This document shows, piece by piece, positions 35,382-45,589 of a stretch of 64,000 nucleotides of DNA (within the stretch, counting starts at the first letter, position 1; each line of letters begins with the position of its first letter). The notes below the pieces were generated by a model. The model saw only the letters and a list, made by a program, of their open reading frames with translations, was not told the origin of the DNA and did no database searches. Where the stretch lies: positions 7,564,001 to 7,628,000 of the forward strand of contig NC_089390.1 of the NCBI RefSeq assembly GCF_003171515.1, given 5' to 3'. The translations under genes and the position numbers were made by a program. The stretch is from Pyrenophora tritici-repentis (taxonomy: Eukaryota > Ascomycota > Dothideomycetes > Pleosporales > Pleosporaceae).

Positions 35382-36936
35382 ATGGTCGATGTGAGCGAGA
35401 AGAAGCTCCCCACAGAGCTAGAGCGTCGTATGTCTCACAAATTACCCATAATACACCAAGTTCTGACATGATGCTGTTACAGAAACAAGCACACACGAAG
35501 GACAAGTCCAAGATTTTTCGTACCAGCTCGTCGGTCTCTCTATTCAACCCGAGGATGCACGGGACATGTCCGCCATGGAGATCATCTCTGCTGGATGGTG
35601 TATATGTAACAGCTGGGCTGGTATTGCCGCCACCTTTGCCCTCGCCATCGCTCAAGGTGGTCCCACTACCTTGGTCTACGGTCCGATTGTCATACTAGTG
35701 TTGGTTGGATCCTGTGCACTGACGTTGTCGGAACTTGCAAGTGTTTATCCTACAGCTGGTGGACAGTATCATTGGACTAGCATTTTGGCGCCCAAGAGTT
35801 GGAGTAGGGGGTTGGTGAGTCTTGTTGGTTTTGTAGCCGTGGATGTCTCGCTGACTCTTATACAGAGTTATTGTTGTGGCGCCACCAACGTGTTTGCTTG
35901 GATTTCTCTCGCTGCCGGGGTTGCCATTATCGTTCCTCAACAAATTCTCGCTATGGCGGTCTTCTGGAACCCATCATATGTGCCAAAAGCTTGGCATACG
36001 TTCTTGTTATATCAAGCCGCAAACTTGATGACCCTGATATACAACATCTACGTCTTAAAGCGGACGATGTGGATCCATGATGTAGGCTGTACGTGTTTGA
36101 TCTAGTCCGCAATCCGTTCCTCGCTGACTATACAGTTTTCCTGTCTCTTTCTGGTTTCGTAGCACTGTTCATCACCAGTCTCTCTCGTAGCAGCTCGCAC
36201 TTCCAGCCCTCGGAGATGGTGTGGCATACATTCCTGAACAACAGTGGATGGACCGATGGCATCGCATTTTTGACTGGTCTTGTTAATCCGAACTACATGT
36301 ACGCGGGTATAGACGGGGCGATACATTTGGCAGAAGAGTGCAAGAACGCCGCGGTGGTGGTACCTCGCGCACTCATGAGTACGATAACTATCGGCTTTGT
36401 GACGTCACTCATCTTCGCCATTTCCATGATGTACTGTATCAAGGATTTACAGGCTGTTCTTTCAAGTACTACAGGGTAGGACCCAGACGTCTTTCCAATA
36501 TGGAGTTTGCTAATTCTCGTAGTGTGCCAATATTTGAAATTTGGCGACAGAGTACCAGGTCCGATGCGGCTGCCACGGTCTTTCTTACAATATTGGGGAT
36601 GATGGCTCTCTTCGCACTCAATGGATGTCACCAAACTGCCTCTCGTCTGACATGGTCCTTCGGCCGGGACGATGCGATTTTCGGTAGCCGTTGGCTCAAC
36701 AAGATTAGCTCGAAGCAAGAGGTGCCCATCGCCGCCCTGATCTTTAACTTTTGCATCATGGCTCTCATCGGATGCATTTACCTAGCCTCAACATCGGCCT
36801 TCAACGCGTTCATCGGTACAGGTTTGATATTGCAGCATATCACATACGCGTTTCCGGCTTCATTGTTGATGTATCGAAGAAGGTCTACAATGTGGTTGCC
36901 AAAAAGTAGATCTTTCAGGCTCCCATCAGCCTTGGG
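35382..36936 (+). pseudogene. Amino-acid/GABA permease, 5' part (exons 1-4), cut by hAT insertion and inversion
   Basis: Exons 35382-35427, 35483-36088, 36136-36475 and 36523-36936; introns of 55, 47 and 47 bp are GT-AG with CTGAC/GCTAAT branch-like sites. The product starts MVDVSEKKLPTELERQ and shows APC-superfamily permease features: MSAMEIISAGW, ALAIAQGGPTTLVYGP, LSELASVYPTAGGQYHW, AGIDGAIHLAEEC and SRLTWSFGRDDA, as in GABA/choline-type permeases of the plasma membrane. The frame is intact up to PSALG, where hAT copy 1 begins. The rest of exon 4 and exon 5 lie reversed at 50691-50898 and 44820-44857. Joined, the parts total 1602 nt (533 residues), normal for the family. Confidence 0.9.
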
Positions 36937-37059
36937 CAGTGATCGGAATGGTCTGGTCTGACTTGGTCTTGGTCTGGTCTAGACCGCCAAGACTTGGTCT
37001 GGTCTGGCGATTTTTTGAGACCGTGGTCGGACCGGTCTAGATGATCGGACCGGTCCGGC

Positions 37060-37067
37060 TATAAATA
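37060..37067 (+). promoter_or_regulatory. TATA box of the hAT transposase
   Basis: TATAAATA in GC-rich subterminal repeat sequence, about 130 bp before the transposase ATG. The same box occurs mirrored at 53506-53513 in copy 2. Confidence 0.5.
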
Positions 37068-37198
37068 GGTCCACGTGACTAGATCTTAGACTAATCTAGC
37101 CAGAAAATTTAGCACAATATGAGTCATTAAGATCAAGGTAAGTCTTCTACTTACATAGAACAATCAAGTCCTTAACAACCTACTTATATACTATTGTT

Positions 37199-39496
37199 AT
37201 GGAGCCTTCAACACCAACCTCACCGTCCCCATCGAATATTATAAGACTAGATTTAACGTCTCTTACTCCATCTCCTATCCCCACGTCATCACCCACCCCT
37301 ATACTATCACCCACTCCTATTCAATATCACGAATCTCCAGATGAGTTCGTGCAGGGCGGTATCACGTACGTGAAACGTGCAATAATTGCAAGGAAGGATT
37401 TCCGTCAAGGTACATCACACATCTGGAAGTACGGACTCCAATACATTCGAGATAGCGATAAGAAAGAGGTGTATTACTGCCATGAGTGCAGGGTTGGGAA
37501 GAGCAAGCAAGAGTTGTTTGTCATCAATGGCACTTCTAGGATCCGGAATCACCTGGAACAGAAGCACCAGATTGATCCCCAGAGTGGCATCAAGCGAAAG
37601 GGTTCTGTACGGAAGTCTATAATCGACCAGCAAAAGGATGGGGCTGCTTCCAGCATCTTTTTCTGGAAGGAGTCAGTAGAGAAGTTTAAAGAGCTTCTAA
37701 TTCGTTGGATTGTGTACTGCCATATCGCCTTCTTTCAATTAGAGAACCAGTACTTTCGTGAACTACTCCTCTTTTTAAATCCGGCACTACTCAACCACCT
37801 CCCGAAGGCTGCGAAGACTATCCGAAGCTGGGTAATGAATGCATTCATATCGAAGAAGCAACAGCTTAGGGAGGACCTACACCATTCACGGAGTAGGATC
37901 TCTATCTCCTTTGATCTCTGGACTTCACCAAACCCTTACGCTATCCTAGGCGTCGTCGCTATGTGGATTGATACTACCGGCATGCGACGTGTTACCGCTT
38001 TAGGTATGCGACGTATATACGGCGAACATACTGGAGAGAATCTTGGATCGGTGGTCCTTGAATTGCTGGAAGAATACGACATTAGCGGAGATCAGATTGG
38101 ATACTTTATGCTGGATAATGCCTCGGCAAATGATACCGCTGTTGAGTTTATACTCAAGGATCTCTGCCCATGGATGAAGTCAAAACAACGTCGTCATCGC
38201 CGGCTACGTTGCTTGGGCCATGTCATCAACCTCTGTTGCCAGGCGTTCCTTATGGGGCGAAACTGTGAGAAGTATCTTGCGAAGCTGGAGAAGCATCATC
38301 AACGTGGCGACTATACGAAGGTGGAAGAGCTCTGGAAGAAGTTCGGATGTTTGGGTCGTCTTCACAACCTGGTGCGATACATCAGGCTTACTCCACAACG
38401 GCGTGAGGAGTTTGCTACAATTATTATCGGCGGAGATCTTTCGCAATTCGACGGGCTTGAGCTTATCCAGAACAACTCGACCCGCTGGAACTCATGGTTT
38501 TATTCGATTACACGTGCATTAAATGTTCGAGAACGTTTAGAGCTCTTCTCGGCTCGTCATGTACCTGGAAAGGGCTCCGTAGGGATCGCGAACTTTAAGC
38601 TTGATGGACAGCACTGGTTTGAGCTTGAAAAGATTGAACTCGCTCTCAAAGACTTCTATGCTGCAACTTTGCTTTCTGAAGGTAAGAAGACGTCACTTGC
38701 GGACTGGTTTTCAACTTTGGACTGCCTTCTCCGGGAGATAAGCGAGACGAAGGATCACTACCACGACATCCACACTGAGGACGATAACAACTTTACATGG
38801 AAGTACCTTCAAGGCTGCGCTGATGCTGCTTGGTTAAAGTGCGTTGAGTACTATAACAATCAGCAGCTGAATTGGCAAAATCGATTCCCTGAAGATACTG
38901 ACCTTCCACCGGCATATTATGCGGCTCAAATCCTTGATCCATATCGCAAGTGGGGATGGTTCAGGCAAGAGTGGGTTCTTCATGGCGACGAAGAGAAGAA
39001 GAGGTGGTTTGAAAACGCACAATTAGCGGTGAAGCATCTCTGGGAGACAGAGTATAAGGGAAGGTACCCTGTCGAGATGCTGCCACCACCAGCCAGGAAG
39101 GAGAGAGATCCTGACCCAGCATTTGATCGCCAGCGGGAACATAAGCGCATTCGAATAGACGCTCCAGTTTCTACAACTGATTTGTATGAACAATACATCT
39201 CTACTGACCGGCTTCATAACGAAGAGGCAGGTTGCAATGAGGCTATTGCGTACTGGCTATCTCGCTACGACTCCCAACGAGATCTCGCTCGCTTCGCTCT
39301 AGACATGTTTGCGATCTCGCCTATGTCGGATGAATGCGAACGTCTTTTTAGTAGCGCGAAGCTTACTATCGTCGATCGCCGTGGTAGGCTGAAGGCAGAT
39401 ATTATAGAAGCGTGCGAGTGTCTCCGGGCCTGGTATGGAAAGCCCCAAGCTGAGGGGAACAGCGATATCGAGGATAGTGAGAACGAAGACGACTAG
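37199..39496 (+). CDS. hAT transposase, intact
   Basis: 765 residues. The N-terminus is Ser/Thr/Pro-rich, then a BED-type zinc finger (YYCHECRVG near residue 97, RIRNHLEQKH near 121), then the RNase H-like core (SFDLWTSPNPYAILGVVAMW, LDNASANDT, RCLGHVINLCCQAF), and the C-terminal hAT dimerisation region (DMFAISPMSDECERLFSSAKL and ADIIEACECLRAWY). Length and order fit active fungal hAT elements. The start at 37199 is the first Met after the TATA box and leader. It may still be active; copy 2 carries a frameshift. Confidence 0.93.
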   Translation: MEPSTPTSPSPSNIIRLDLTSLTPSPIPTSSPTPILSPTPIQYHESPDEFVQGGITYVKRAIIARKDFRQGTSHIWKYGLQYIRDSDKKEVYYCHECRVGKSKQELFVINGTSRIRNHLEQKHQIDPQSGIKRKGSVRKSIIDQQKDGAASSIFFWKESVEKFKELLIRWIVYCHIAFFQLENQYFRELLLFLNPALLNHLPKAAKTIRSWVMNAFISKKQQLREDLHHSRSRISISFDLWTSPNPYAILGVVAMWIDTTGMRRVTALGMRRIYGEHTGENLGSVVLELLEEYDISGDQIGYFMLDNASANDTAVEFILKDLCPWMKSKQRRHRRLRCLGHVINLCCQAFLMGRNCEKYLAKLEKHHQRGDYTKVEELWKKFGCLGRLHNLVRYIRLTPQRREEFATIIIGGDLSQFDGLELIQNNSTRWNSWFYSITRALNVRERLELFSARHVPGKGSVGIANFKLDGQHWFELEKIELALKDFYAATLLSEGKKTSLADWFSTLDCLLREISETKDHYHDIHTEDDNNFTWKYLQGCADAAWLKCVEYYNNQQLNWQNRFPEDTDLPPAYYAAQILDPYRKWGWFRQEWVLHGDEEKKRWFENAQLAVKHLWETEYKGRYPVEMLPPPARKERDPDPAFDRQREHKRIRIDAPVSTTDLYEQYISTDRLHNEEAGCNEAIAYWLSRYDSQRDLARFALDMFAISPMSDECERLFSSAKLTIVDRRGRLKADIIEACECLRAWYGKPQAEGNSDIEDSENEDD

Positions 39497-39610
39497 ATTG
39501 ACAGTCAGTAGTAAAACACATTTCCTCGGCTTCCTTCTTTGCTTCAGCCTCATTCTTGGCGGTCTTGTTGGTCGGACCGGTCTGGTCGGACCGGTCCTTA
39601 TGTAAGCACC

Positions 39611-39650
39611 TGGTCTGGTCTGGTCTGTACCCTCAGACCAGACCAGACCA
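39611..39650. repeat. Perfect hairpin in hAT subterminal repeats
   Basis: Two 17-bp arms (TGGTCTGGTCTGGTCTG and its complement) around a 6-base loop. Repeated TGGTC units near the tips are probable transposase binding sites, by analogy with other hAT elements. Confidence 0.6.
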
Positions 39651-39675
39651 GACCATTCCGATCACTGCCCCATGA

Positions 39676-40199
39676 TAAGTTCAGGATGATACTCTCAGTG
39701 GATCCAAAGCGCTGTGCAATGATGAGGACAAATCGATCTTAAATTGAGCATGCATAACGCCACATCCACCAATAACCTGGTTTGACTCCGAACAATTGAA
39801 TAAACTTAGGGTATCAGATCTGGCCCTTGATAACGGCACACTGCCCTACCTTGGATCAGAGTCAGAACTGCCCAACGACCGAATAGTTCTAATTTGATTC
39901 GACAGTCGAATGGAAACCAACTTTATCCAAATTTCCAGCCACCACGGCATCCGGAACATGCCCAAATTTTGGTGCCAAGTTGTCAACAGTAAATTCTAAC
40001 CATCATGAACCAGAAACCTAAGTCCTCCTTCGCCCTTTCCCCGCCCTCAAGTCGGATGTCTTGATCAGCACATGTTAATTCAGCAACAATCGTATGTCTC
40101 AGAGGCTGATGAAGTGTCCACCCTTTATACTAAAGCCAATGCAGTCGCCCATCTTCACATGGCAAGGAAACAAGCGCCGTTCCAGATAACTCCTCGAGT
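39676..40199. other. Non-coding or unresolved 5' exons of the C2H2 fragment
   Basis: No clear family. If the inversion is undone, this stretch follows directly on the Ser/Gln-rich gene at 53858-54532. It could then hold linker exons of a single zinc-finger gene. Confidence 0.35.
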
Positions 40200-40670
40200 C
40201 CCTCAGCCGATGCCGTTGCCTCTAAAGTCCGTGATTCGACTCTTCCGCCACCTGCCGCCGCTGATCCTGTCATTGGCCAAGTAACTCTTTCGGGCAAGTT
40301 CAAATGCTTACAAGAAGGATGCCACGACCACGAATCCTTGACCTTCAACCGCCTAGCTGACTTCAAACGTCATTACGAAAATGCTCATTTGGGGACGTCG
40401 ATTGAGTACTTCTGTCCTCGGAACGGCTGTCCCCGCTCAAGAAATCCGGGAGGGGGAAAAAGTAAGGGACGAAGTTTTAAAGGACGCAAGGACAAGATGA
40501 ATGAACATTTGAAGACGGCTCATCGGAAAGATAAGGAGAAACGGAAGAAGTTTGATGAAAGTGAGAGTGAGGTGGGGGATATTGAATTTGATGAGAACCT
40601 AGAAAGTAAAAGACCGAAGGGTAGGCAGAGTGGGCATCGGACATTAGCTACATGTATAATAGATGTCTAA
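40200..40670 (+). pseudogene. C2H2 zinc-finger gene fragment (3' end)
   Basis: A plus-strand frame ending at the stop before 40670 carries two C2H2-type units: KCLQEGCHDHESLTFNR...HYENAH and FCPRNGCPRSRN...HLKTAH, then an acidic and Lys-rich tail. The frame is open leftward to about 40130, then hits a stop without a credible start, so the 5' part is missing or spliced. The left end of the region is a hAT/inversion breakpoint, so it probably belongs with 53858-54532. DNA-binding protein by motif; target unknown. Confidence 0.55.
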
Positions 40671-40824
40671 ACACATGACAAATCATATCTCTAATCAACC
40701 GAATATCTTAGACGAGCGTAAAGAATCTGTATACCGGGCTTCAGTCATAGCTGCCTACGCTGAATGGGTTGGGGGTTGAGCTGCCCCGAGCAATGACCCC
40801 TGCGTCGGCAAAGTGCGGCTGCTA

Positions 40825-42940
40825 GAGTCCCCACCCGGGCTGCGCACGTTTCCGGGCCGCGCACGCCGAACAACATCAACACCACAGCAAACATGAGGTT
40901 ATTAAGCCACACTGAATAGCTGTATATACAAAATAACTCCGGAATTTACTAAAAATGACCTTGCGAACACTTTGTACTATCTAAATTTGGCCGGAATTTT
41001 GATGTTCCGGCCACCACGTGACGTCCGGGCTGGTTGGGCTGGTGTAGCTTCTATGGCTACACCTGAAGCTACACTACTATCTACTCGTTTCTGCCGCTTC
41101 TTCTGCTTAGGTAGAGGTCTTGAAGCTTTGCGCTTACCTTTTTGGGAAGGTTAGATAGCTTTGTCGCTGTTTTCCTGCTGTTTCTGCTGCTCTCTTCGAG
41201 CTGCTTTGTCAGCGTTCTCCTTCTCCTTCTCCATCTTGTCTCTCTCTCTCTTCTCTTGAGCCTCTTGTTTACTCTTTTCACTTAAGAGTTTCTTAGCCTC
41301 TCGGAGCTGTTTAGCATCAGCTTTTCGAGCTTAATCTGCTAGTATTTTGGCGTCTTTTCTGGCTCTTTCGTCCCGAGCTTCTTGGAGCTTTCGAGGAGAG
41401 TAGAAGATAGCATTAGTAGGCCGCTTTTGGTCCCCTTTGAGTGGCAGGCGTCGGCCACGCTTTGTACGCTTATTTTTGGTGTTAAGTGATGTAAGTAGCC
41501 CCTTATTCTTATACTGTAGAAGCTTGTGTTGAGTACTAGCGCGGTGAATTGCTCCTACAAGCTTTGTAACTACTTAATCGTTGTTTCCCTTAATAGCACG
41601 CTCTACTAGACGTTCTGTACGCCACCAATTAGCGGGAGAGAGGTGAGATAGGCTTATATTGTCGGTCTGCAGTGGTGGTGTAGTGTAATCAAACCTCTTA
41701 GTGACTACTGTCTGATCTATCGGCTATATACTAGTGGCTTTAAAAGCAGCAACGATATTAGCTTTAGTGAAGGAGGAGGCATACGCTGGCTTAAACAAGC
41801 TATAGAAATTAGCTTTCACTACTAGGAGAAGCCCCTAGGAGCGTTGTTGTTGCTAAGAGAGTTAAGACGAATAGTAGTGTAAGAGTGGCCCAAACACACC
41901 TATATCAAGAGGCTGAAGAGTATAGGTAGAATGAGATGGAAACACTATCACTATGATCCGATTCTCGATCGCGTAGTCCAAAAACTGCTTAGTAAGATAG
42001 CTCCTATAGCCGTTACAGATGAGTAGCCGCCAAGACTAACGAGCTTTCTCCTTAGTGAATTAATTAAACCGCTTCAGCTATGCTAGACCAAGCTTCTCGT
42101 TGCTCTAGCTAGTAGGACTTGAGCTAACGTTAATCTAGGTGTCCTCTGGGGGTATGTCTTCAACCTAATTGTTGTATAGATCGTACGCCTCACTGCCTAT
42201 AATAATGGACGTTGGCAGCGTCGTCCTATCTGCATAGATCGTTGGGATAATCGTAATCTAGTCTCTGTTGCCGTCTTAGATAGCTGCTCTTGCCCCATCT
42301 TGCACCTAAACTGGCTTACTAAACACTCTCTTTGACTTGTTCTGTACACTAATTAAGAAGCCCTTTTTATCTATATTAAAGGTAAGACGCCTCTCTATCT
42401 TATGCTCCTCTATTTTCTGATGCAGTATATCAAAATATAAGTTGTATTTATTAATAGAATCAGCCTGGTGACGTACGCGGTCGAGGGTGGGCGCCCAGCG
42501 AGAGATGAGACGGTCCTGGTTTCGATGGAGGAAGCGCTCAACCCAGCTCATTGAGACTGGGTTACCACAGATTTCTGAGCCAAAGTTCTGGATCATCTCT
42601 CTCGTAGGAGGTAGTCCTCGTATATGGAGCTCCTCTATATACTGTACAAGCTCTAGCTCTTGTTGTGGTAGCAGAGCTTGCTTCATCTCATCACTGGTGG
42701 TTTTGTCGCGTGAGACGCCGCGCCATCTTCGGGACAGCGCACTGCGACTACAACCAAACTGGTCGGCAACTTTCTGGTATACAAAGTGTTCTCCTGGCTT
42801 TAGCGATTCCAAATATTTAATCGCTTTCTCAATAGCGGTCATATTGGTGGAGTTGCGACGTGTTGAAGTTTGTGGGTGGTCTGGTGTTCTGGCGTTCGGC
42901 GTGCGCGGCCCGGAAACGTGCGCAGCCCGGGTGGGGACTC
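40825..42940 (-). mobile_element. Fot1/pogo DNA transposon B, dead
   Basis: 2116 bp with perfect 47-bp terminal inverted repeats beginning GAGTCCCCACCCGGG and a TA target duplication (40823-40824 and 42941-42942). Similar in size and coding order to pogo A but with a different inverted repeat. Confidence 0.95.
40977..42842 (-). pseudogene. Pogo B transposase, dead by nonsense changes
   Basis: ATG 42842 (MTAIEKAIKYLESLKPGEHF) to TAG 40977-40979 is one frame of 622 codons without indel but with many TAG/TAA codons. HTH (VADQFGCSRSALSRRWRG), CENP-B HTH (GLPPTREMIQNFGSEI) and DDE core are clear. The catalytic boxes are damaged: NIDKKGFLIS (usually NMDEKGF) and CNGYRSY (usually LDGHGSH). The C-terminal Lys/Glu-rich coiled coil remains. 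Damage of this kind is RIP-like. Confidence 0.9.
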
Positions 42941-43089
42941 TACTCCCGGCATCGGCTTCTGACCGTCGACACTTATCAGTGCGCCTCCACCACCCCTCTG
43001 ACTACGATCAAGAAGGTAAAGGGATTGCAGAGCTCATAGATCATGCATCAGCACCAACATGATGGTGAATCTCGATCGGACTGATTATC

Positions 43090-44763
43090 ATGTCACCTCA
43101 ACGCGAGATCCTGGGTGCTTCACCAACAAGAATCGGCGAGAAGTCAACGCCAAAAGACCGAGGTAGATAACCCTTTACTAGCATTCAACTTGCTTCATCA
43201 CTCACAATAGCGAAAGCTGATGTTCCCTAGGATGTTTTCAGTGCTCACGGCGGCGCATAAATTGCGACAAGACTGAGCCATCGTGCGGGAAGTGCATGAA
43301 GAGAGGAATCGAGTGCTCTGGGATCAACCGCATACGATTCGCTGAAGGAGTCGCAAGAAGAGGCAAGTTTAAAGACCTCAAGGTGCCAGATATCAGTTCC
43401 GATGGAGTAGACTGTCTACCAATCACCACGCCATTTCTCATGGTAAGGTGGCAAGACGAAAACAAGAAACATGCAAACCCGAAACGAGATCTACAGAGGC
43501 AGCACAGGAAGCGTGCGTCTGCCAGTAAAACTATTGCAATCGATGGAGGGAGAAATATAAGCCTTTCCCCCATCCCGATGGCTGCTGCCTCTACAAACAC
43601 GCATTTCGACGGCCCGGGTTCTCCGCAGGCTCCAGAAAAGCAAAACATTGAAACGCATGTCGAGGAGGGCATTGAAGAGATTGTACGAGACCAAACAATT
43701 TTTTCGTCATGGTACTCGGGCTACAATAAATTACAGCCCTGGATCGCACCACTGAGCCCGAAAACACGTGAGTTATTTTCTTATTTCTCAGATGTTATCG
43801 CACCAGCCATGGTCATACTTGACACGAGTTCAAATGGTTATCGCGACATCCTCCTACCCATGGCGCTTGAAGACGAGGTGTTGTGTCGCGCTGTGGCTGT
43901 TGTGGCAGCGCAGCATCTCAGCCGCGAGAGGCTTGAATTGCAGGAGGTCGCCGAAGCTGGTCGGACCGCAATCATCTCGCGTCTACGCAGAGACTCATTG
44001 TCTGCCACTGCGGACCGGGTTTTTAACCAATTCACTTGGGCAACTTTGATTGTGCTGCTCGTCGGAGAGACAGTCACTGGTAGCGCTGACTACAGTTTTC
44101 TGATTCAGATGTTGCTATGCTTGTCGGCAAATAGTACGGTCAAAAGCCAGGAATTGCCTGTCAACCGGTTCCTTCAGACTCAAACAAACATGTAGGCTAC
44201 AGCGATGTATGGCGTAACATACCCTTAGTTGACCTTTTCCTAGGTTTGAGATGCTTGGTATCCCGCTACTGAGTGAATCCAACGGCATTGCTACTTTGCA
44301 AGGATTGTCCCGATGGCAAGACTGGCAAATGTACGAGCAGTTTCCCGAGGGCGCGGATAACCGTCGCATCATCCTCAAGATCCGGCAATGCTATTCCGCT
44401 GCCTGCGACATCTACATTCAACGTGCTACGAGCGGGAACAAAGAGTGGCCGATCTCAACGCTCCACCAAAGTGAACTCAACAGATATACAACCACCCACC
44501 ATCTGATGGAGTTACTCTCGCAAATACCGCCAGATATGCCAGGCGCGCACTGTCTTGTATGGCCATGTTTTCTCGGCGGCGCCGAAGCGACAGATCATCA
44601 CCAACGGAACTTCTTCGTCGATTACATGTATCACATCTACGCTCGTACGGGATTTCGCAATATCCTGGTCGCTGTACAAAGTTTGCAAAATTTGTGGGCG
44701 AGCAAAGGTGATGAGCGATGGACCCTATGCTTACCAGAGCATTCCAGCGTGTTGGTGATGTGA
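43090..44763 (+). CDS. Zn2Cys6 transcription factor
   Basis: Exons 43090-43162, 43231-44191 and 44244-44763; introns of 68 and 52 bp are GT-AG, and joining gives 517 residues. The product starts MSPQREILGASP; the zinc cluster follows at the first splice (GCFQCSRRRINCDKTEPSC...C...C, CX2CX6C first half), then a Ser/Pro-rich linker, then a fungal transcription-factor domain of the type-2 class (ELFSYFSDVIAPAMVILD, LCRAVAVVAAQHLSR). Nuclear regulator by family. No defect seen. If the inversion is undone it lies tail-to-tail with the permease, 57 bp between stops, which suggests a pathway regulator; that role is inference. Confidence 0.88.
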
Positions 44764-44819
44764 TTTACGCCTGACAAGACTCTTATGGCTACAAAAAAAG
44801 ATTGGGGCTATTCAGAGAT

Positions 44820-44857
44820 CTACAACGCCAGGCGGGGTCCTCGATAATGCTTCTTTG
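44820..44857 (-). pseudogene. Permease C-terminal end (last 12 codons)
   Basis: On the minus strand, 44857-44820 continues the permease frame after the Copia II insertion: TKKHYRGPRLAL and TAG (44822-44820). The first five bases are the target duplication of Copia II. Aromatic W.FY..K.Y.GPR endings are typical of this permease family. Confidence 0.85.
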
Positions 44858-45100
44858 TGTTGAGAATACAGTCCGTAAGTGACTTGGTGGTATCAAGCGG
44901 AGGAGTAGTCACATGATTGGTGACACGTGCAGGTGGGTCCTAGCGGGGAGCTTGGACGCAGCTGCACGCAACACGGATCTACGAACGTGTGAATAGCTCC
45001 TTAGTCAATACAATACGAGTCGTACCACCACTACCGTTGTGCCTTAGAGAGCGCTCTATTAGGTAGTCATACTACTACTAATAGTGCCAGCTTCTCAATA
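44858..45100 (+). repeat. 5' LTR of Copia II
   Basis: 243 bp, TGTTGAGAATACAG...CTTCTCAATA. Followed directly by GGTTATGAGCCCGG (45101-45114), complementary to the anticodon arm of initiator tRNA-Met. Confidence 0.95.
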
Positions 45101-45176
45101 GGTTATGAGCCCGGTTGCTCGGTGCTCTACGGTTCGGCGACCCACCAGATCAAGGTGATCTGAAGCCACGAAAGTC

Positions 45177-45436
45177 GAGACGAGCTTCTCGCACACGGAA
45201 GACGAGACGAGCTTCTCGCACACGGAAGACGAGACGAGCTTCTCGCATACGAAAGACGAGACGGGCTTCTCGCACACGGAAGACGAGACGAGCTTCTCGC
45301 ATACGAAAGACGAGACGGGCTTCTCGCATACGAAAGACGAGACGGGCTTCTCGCACACGGAAGACGAGACGAGCTTCTCGCATACGAAAGACGAGACGGG
45401 CTTCTCGCACACGGAAGACGAGACGAGCTTCTCACA
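45177..45436 (+). repeat. 27-bp tandem repeats in Copia II leader (about ten units)
   Basis: Units of GAGACGAGCTTCTCGCACAC plus GGAAGAC (or the CATACGAAAGAC variant). Each unit holds a near-palindrome, GAGACGAGCTTCTC. The array lies between primer site and gag start. Because 27 is a multiple of three, long Arg-rich or other repeat peptides open in several frames; I take these as by-products. Confidence 0.9.
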
Positions 45437-45589
45437 CACCGAAAACGAGCATACGGTTCCAGCTAGAGAAAGCTGAAGGGCGCAGACGCCAAAACGTTTA
45501 CAAACCCACTAAACACCCCCTACACCTCGAAACCACACACAACTACGGCATTTGACGCGTCACAGACAGTCAAAAGCACAACCGCGAAG

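Larger units (their letters stand above)
36937..39667 (+). mobile_element. hAT transposon copy 1 (2731 bp)
   Basis: Tips CAGTGATCGGAATGGTC and GACCATTCCGATCACTG. The inner ends are packed with TGGTCTGGTC/GACCGGTCC subterminal repeats. The 8-bp flanks do not match each other (GCCTTGGG on the left at 36929-36936, CCCCATGA on the right at 39668-39675) but each matches a flank of copy 2 in inverted sense. The transposase frame is intact. Confidence 0.95.

Noticed and set aside
36093..36479. Treating the permease 5' part as several broken frames
   Set aside because: The apparent stops and shifts are three short GT-AG introns; exons 1-4 are intact.
45115..45555. 146-residue Arg-rich repeat frame (RRASRTRKT units), and minus-strand repeat frames over the same DNA
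   Set aside because: The frames arise because the 27-bp leader repeat of Copia II is a multiple of three; the array is in the untranslated leader and several frames are open at once.
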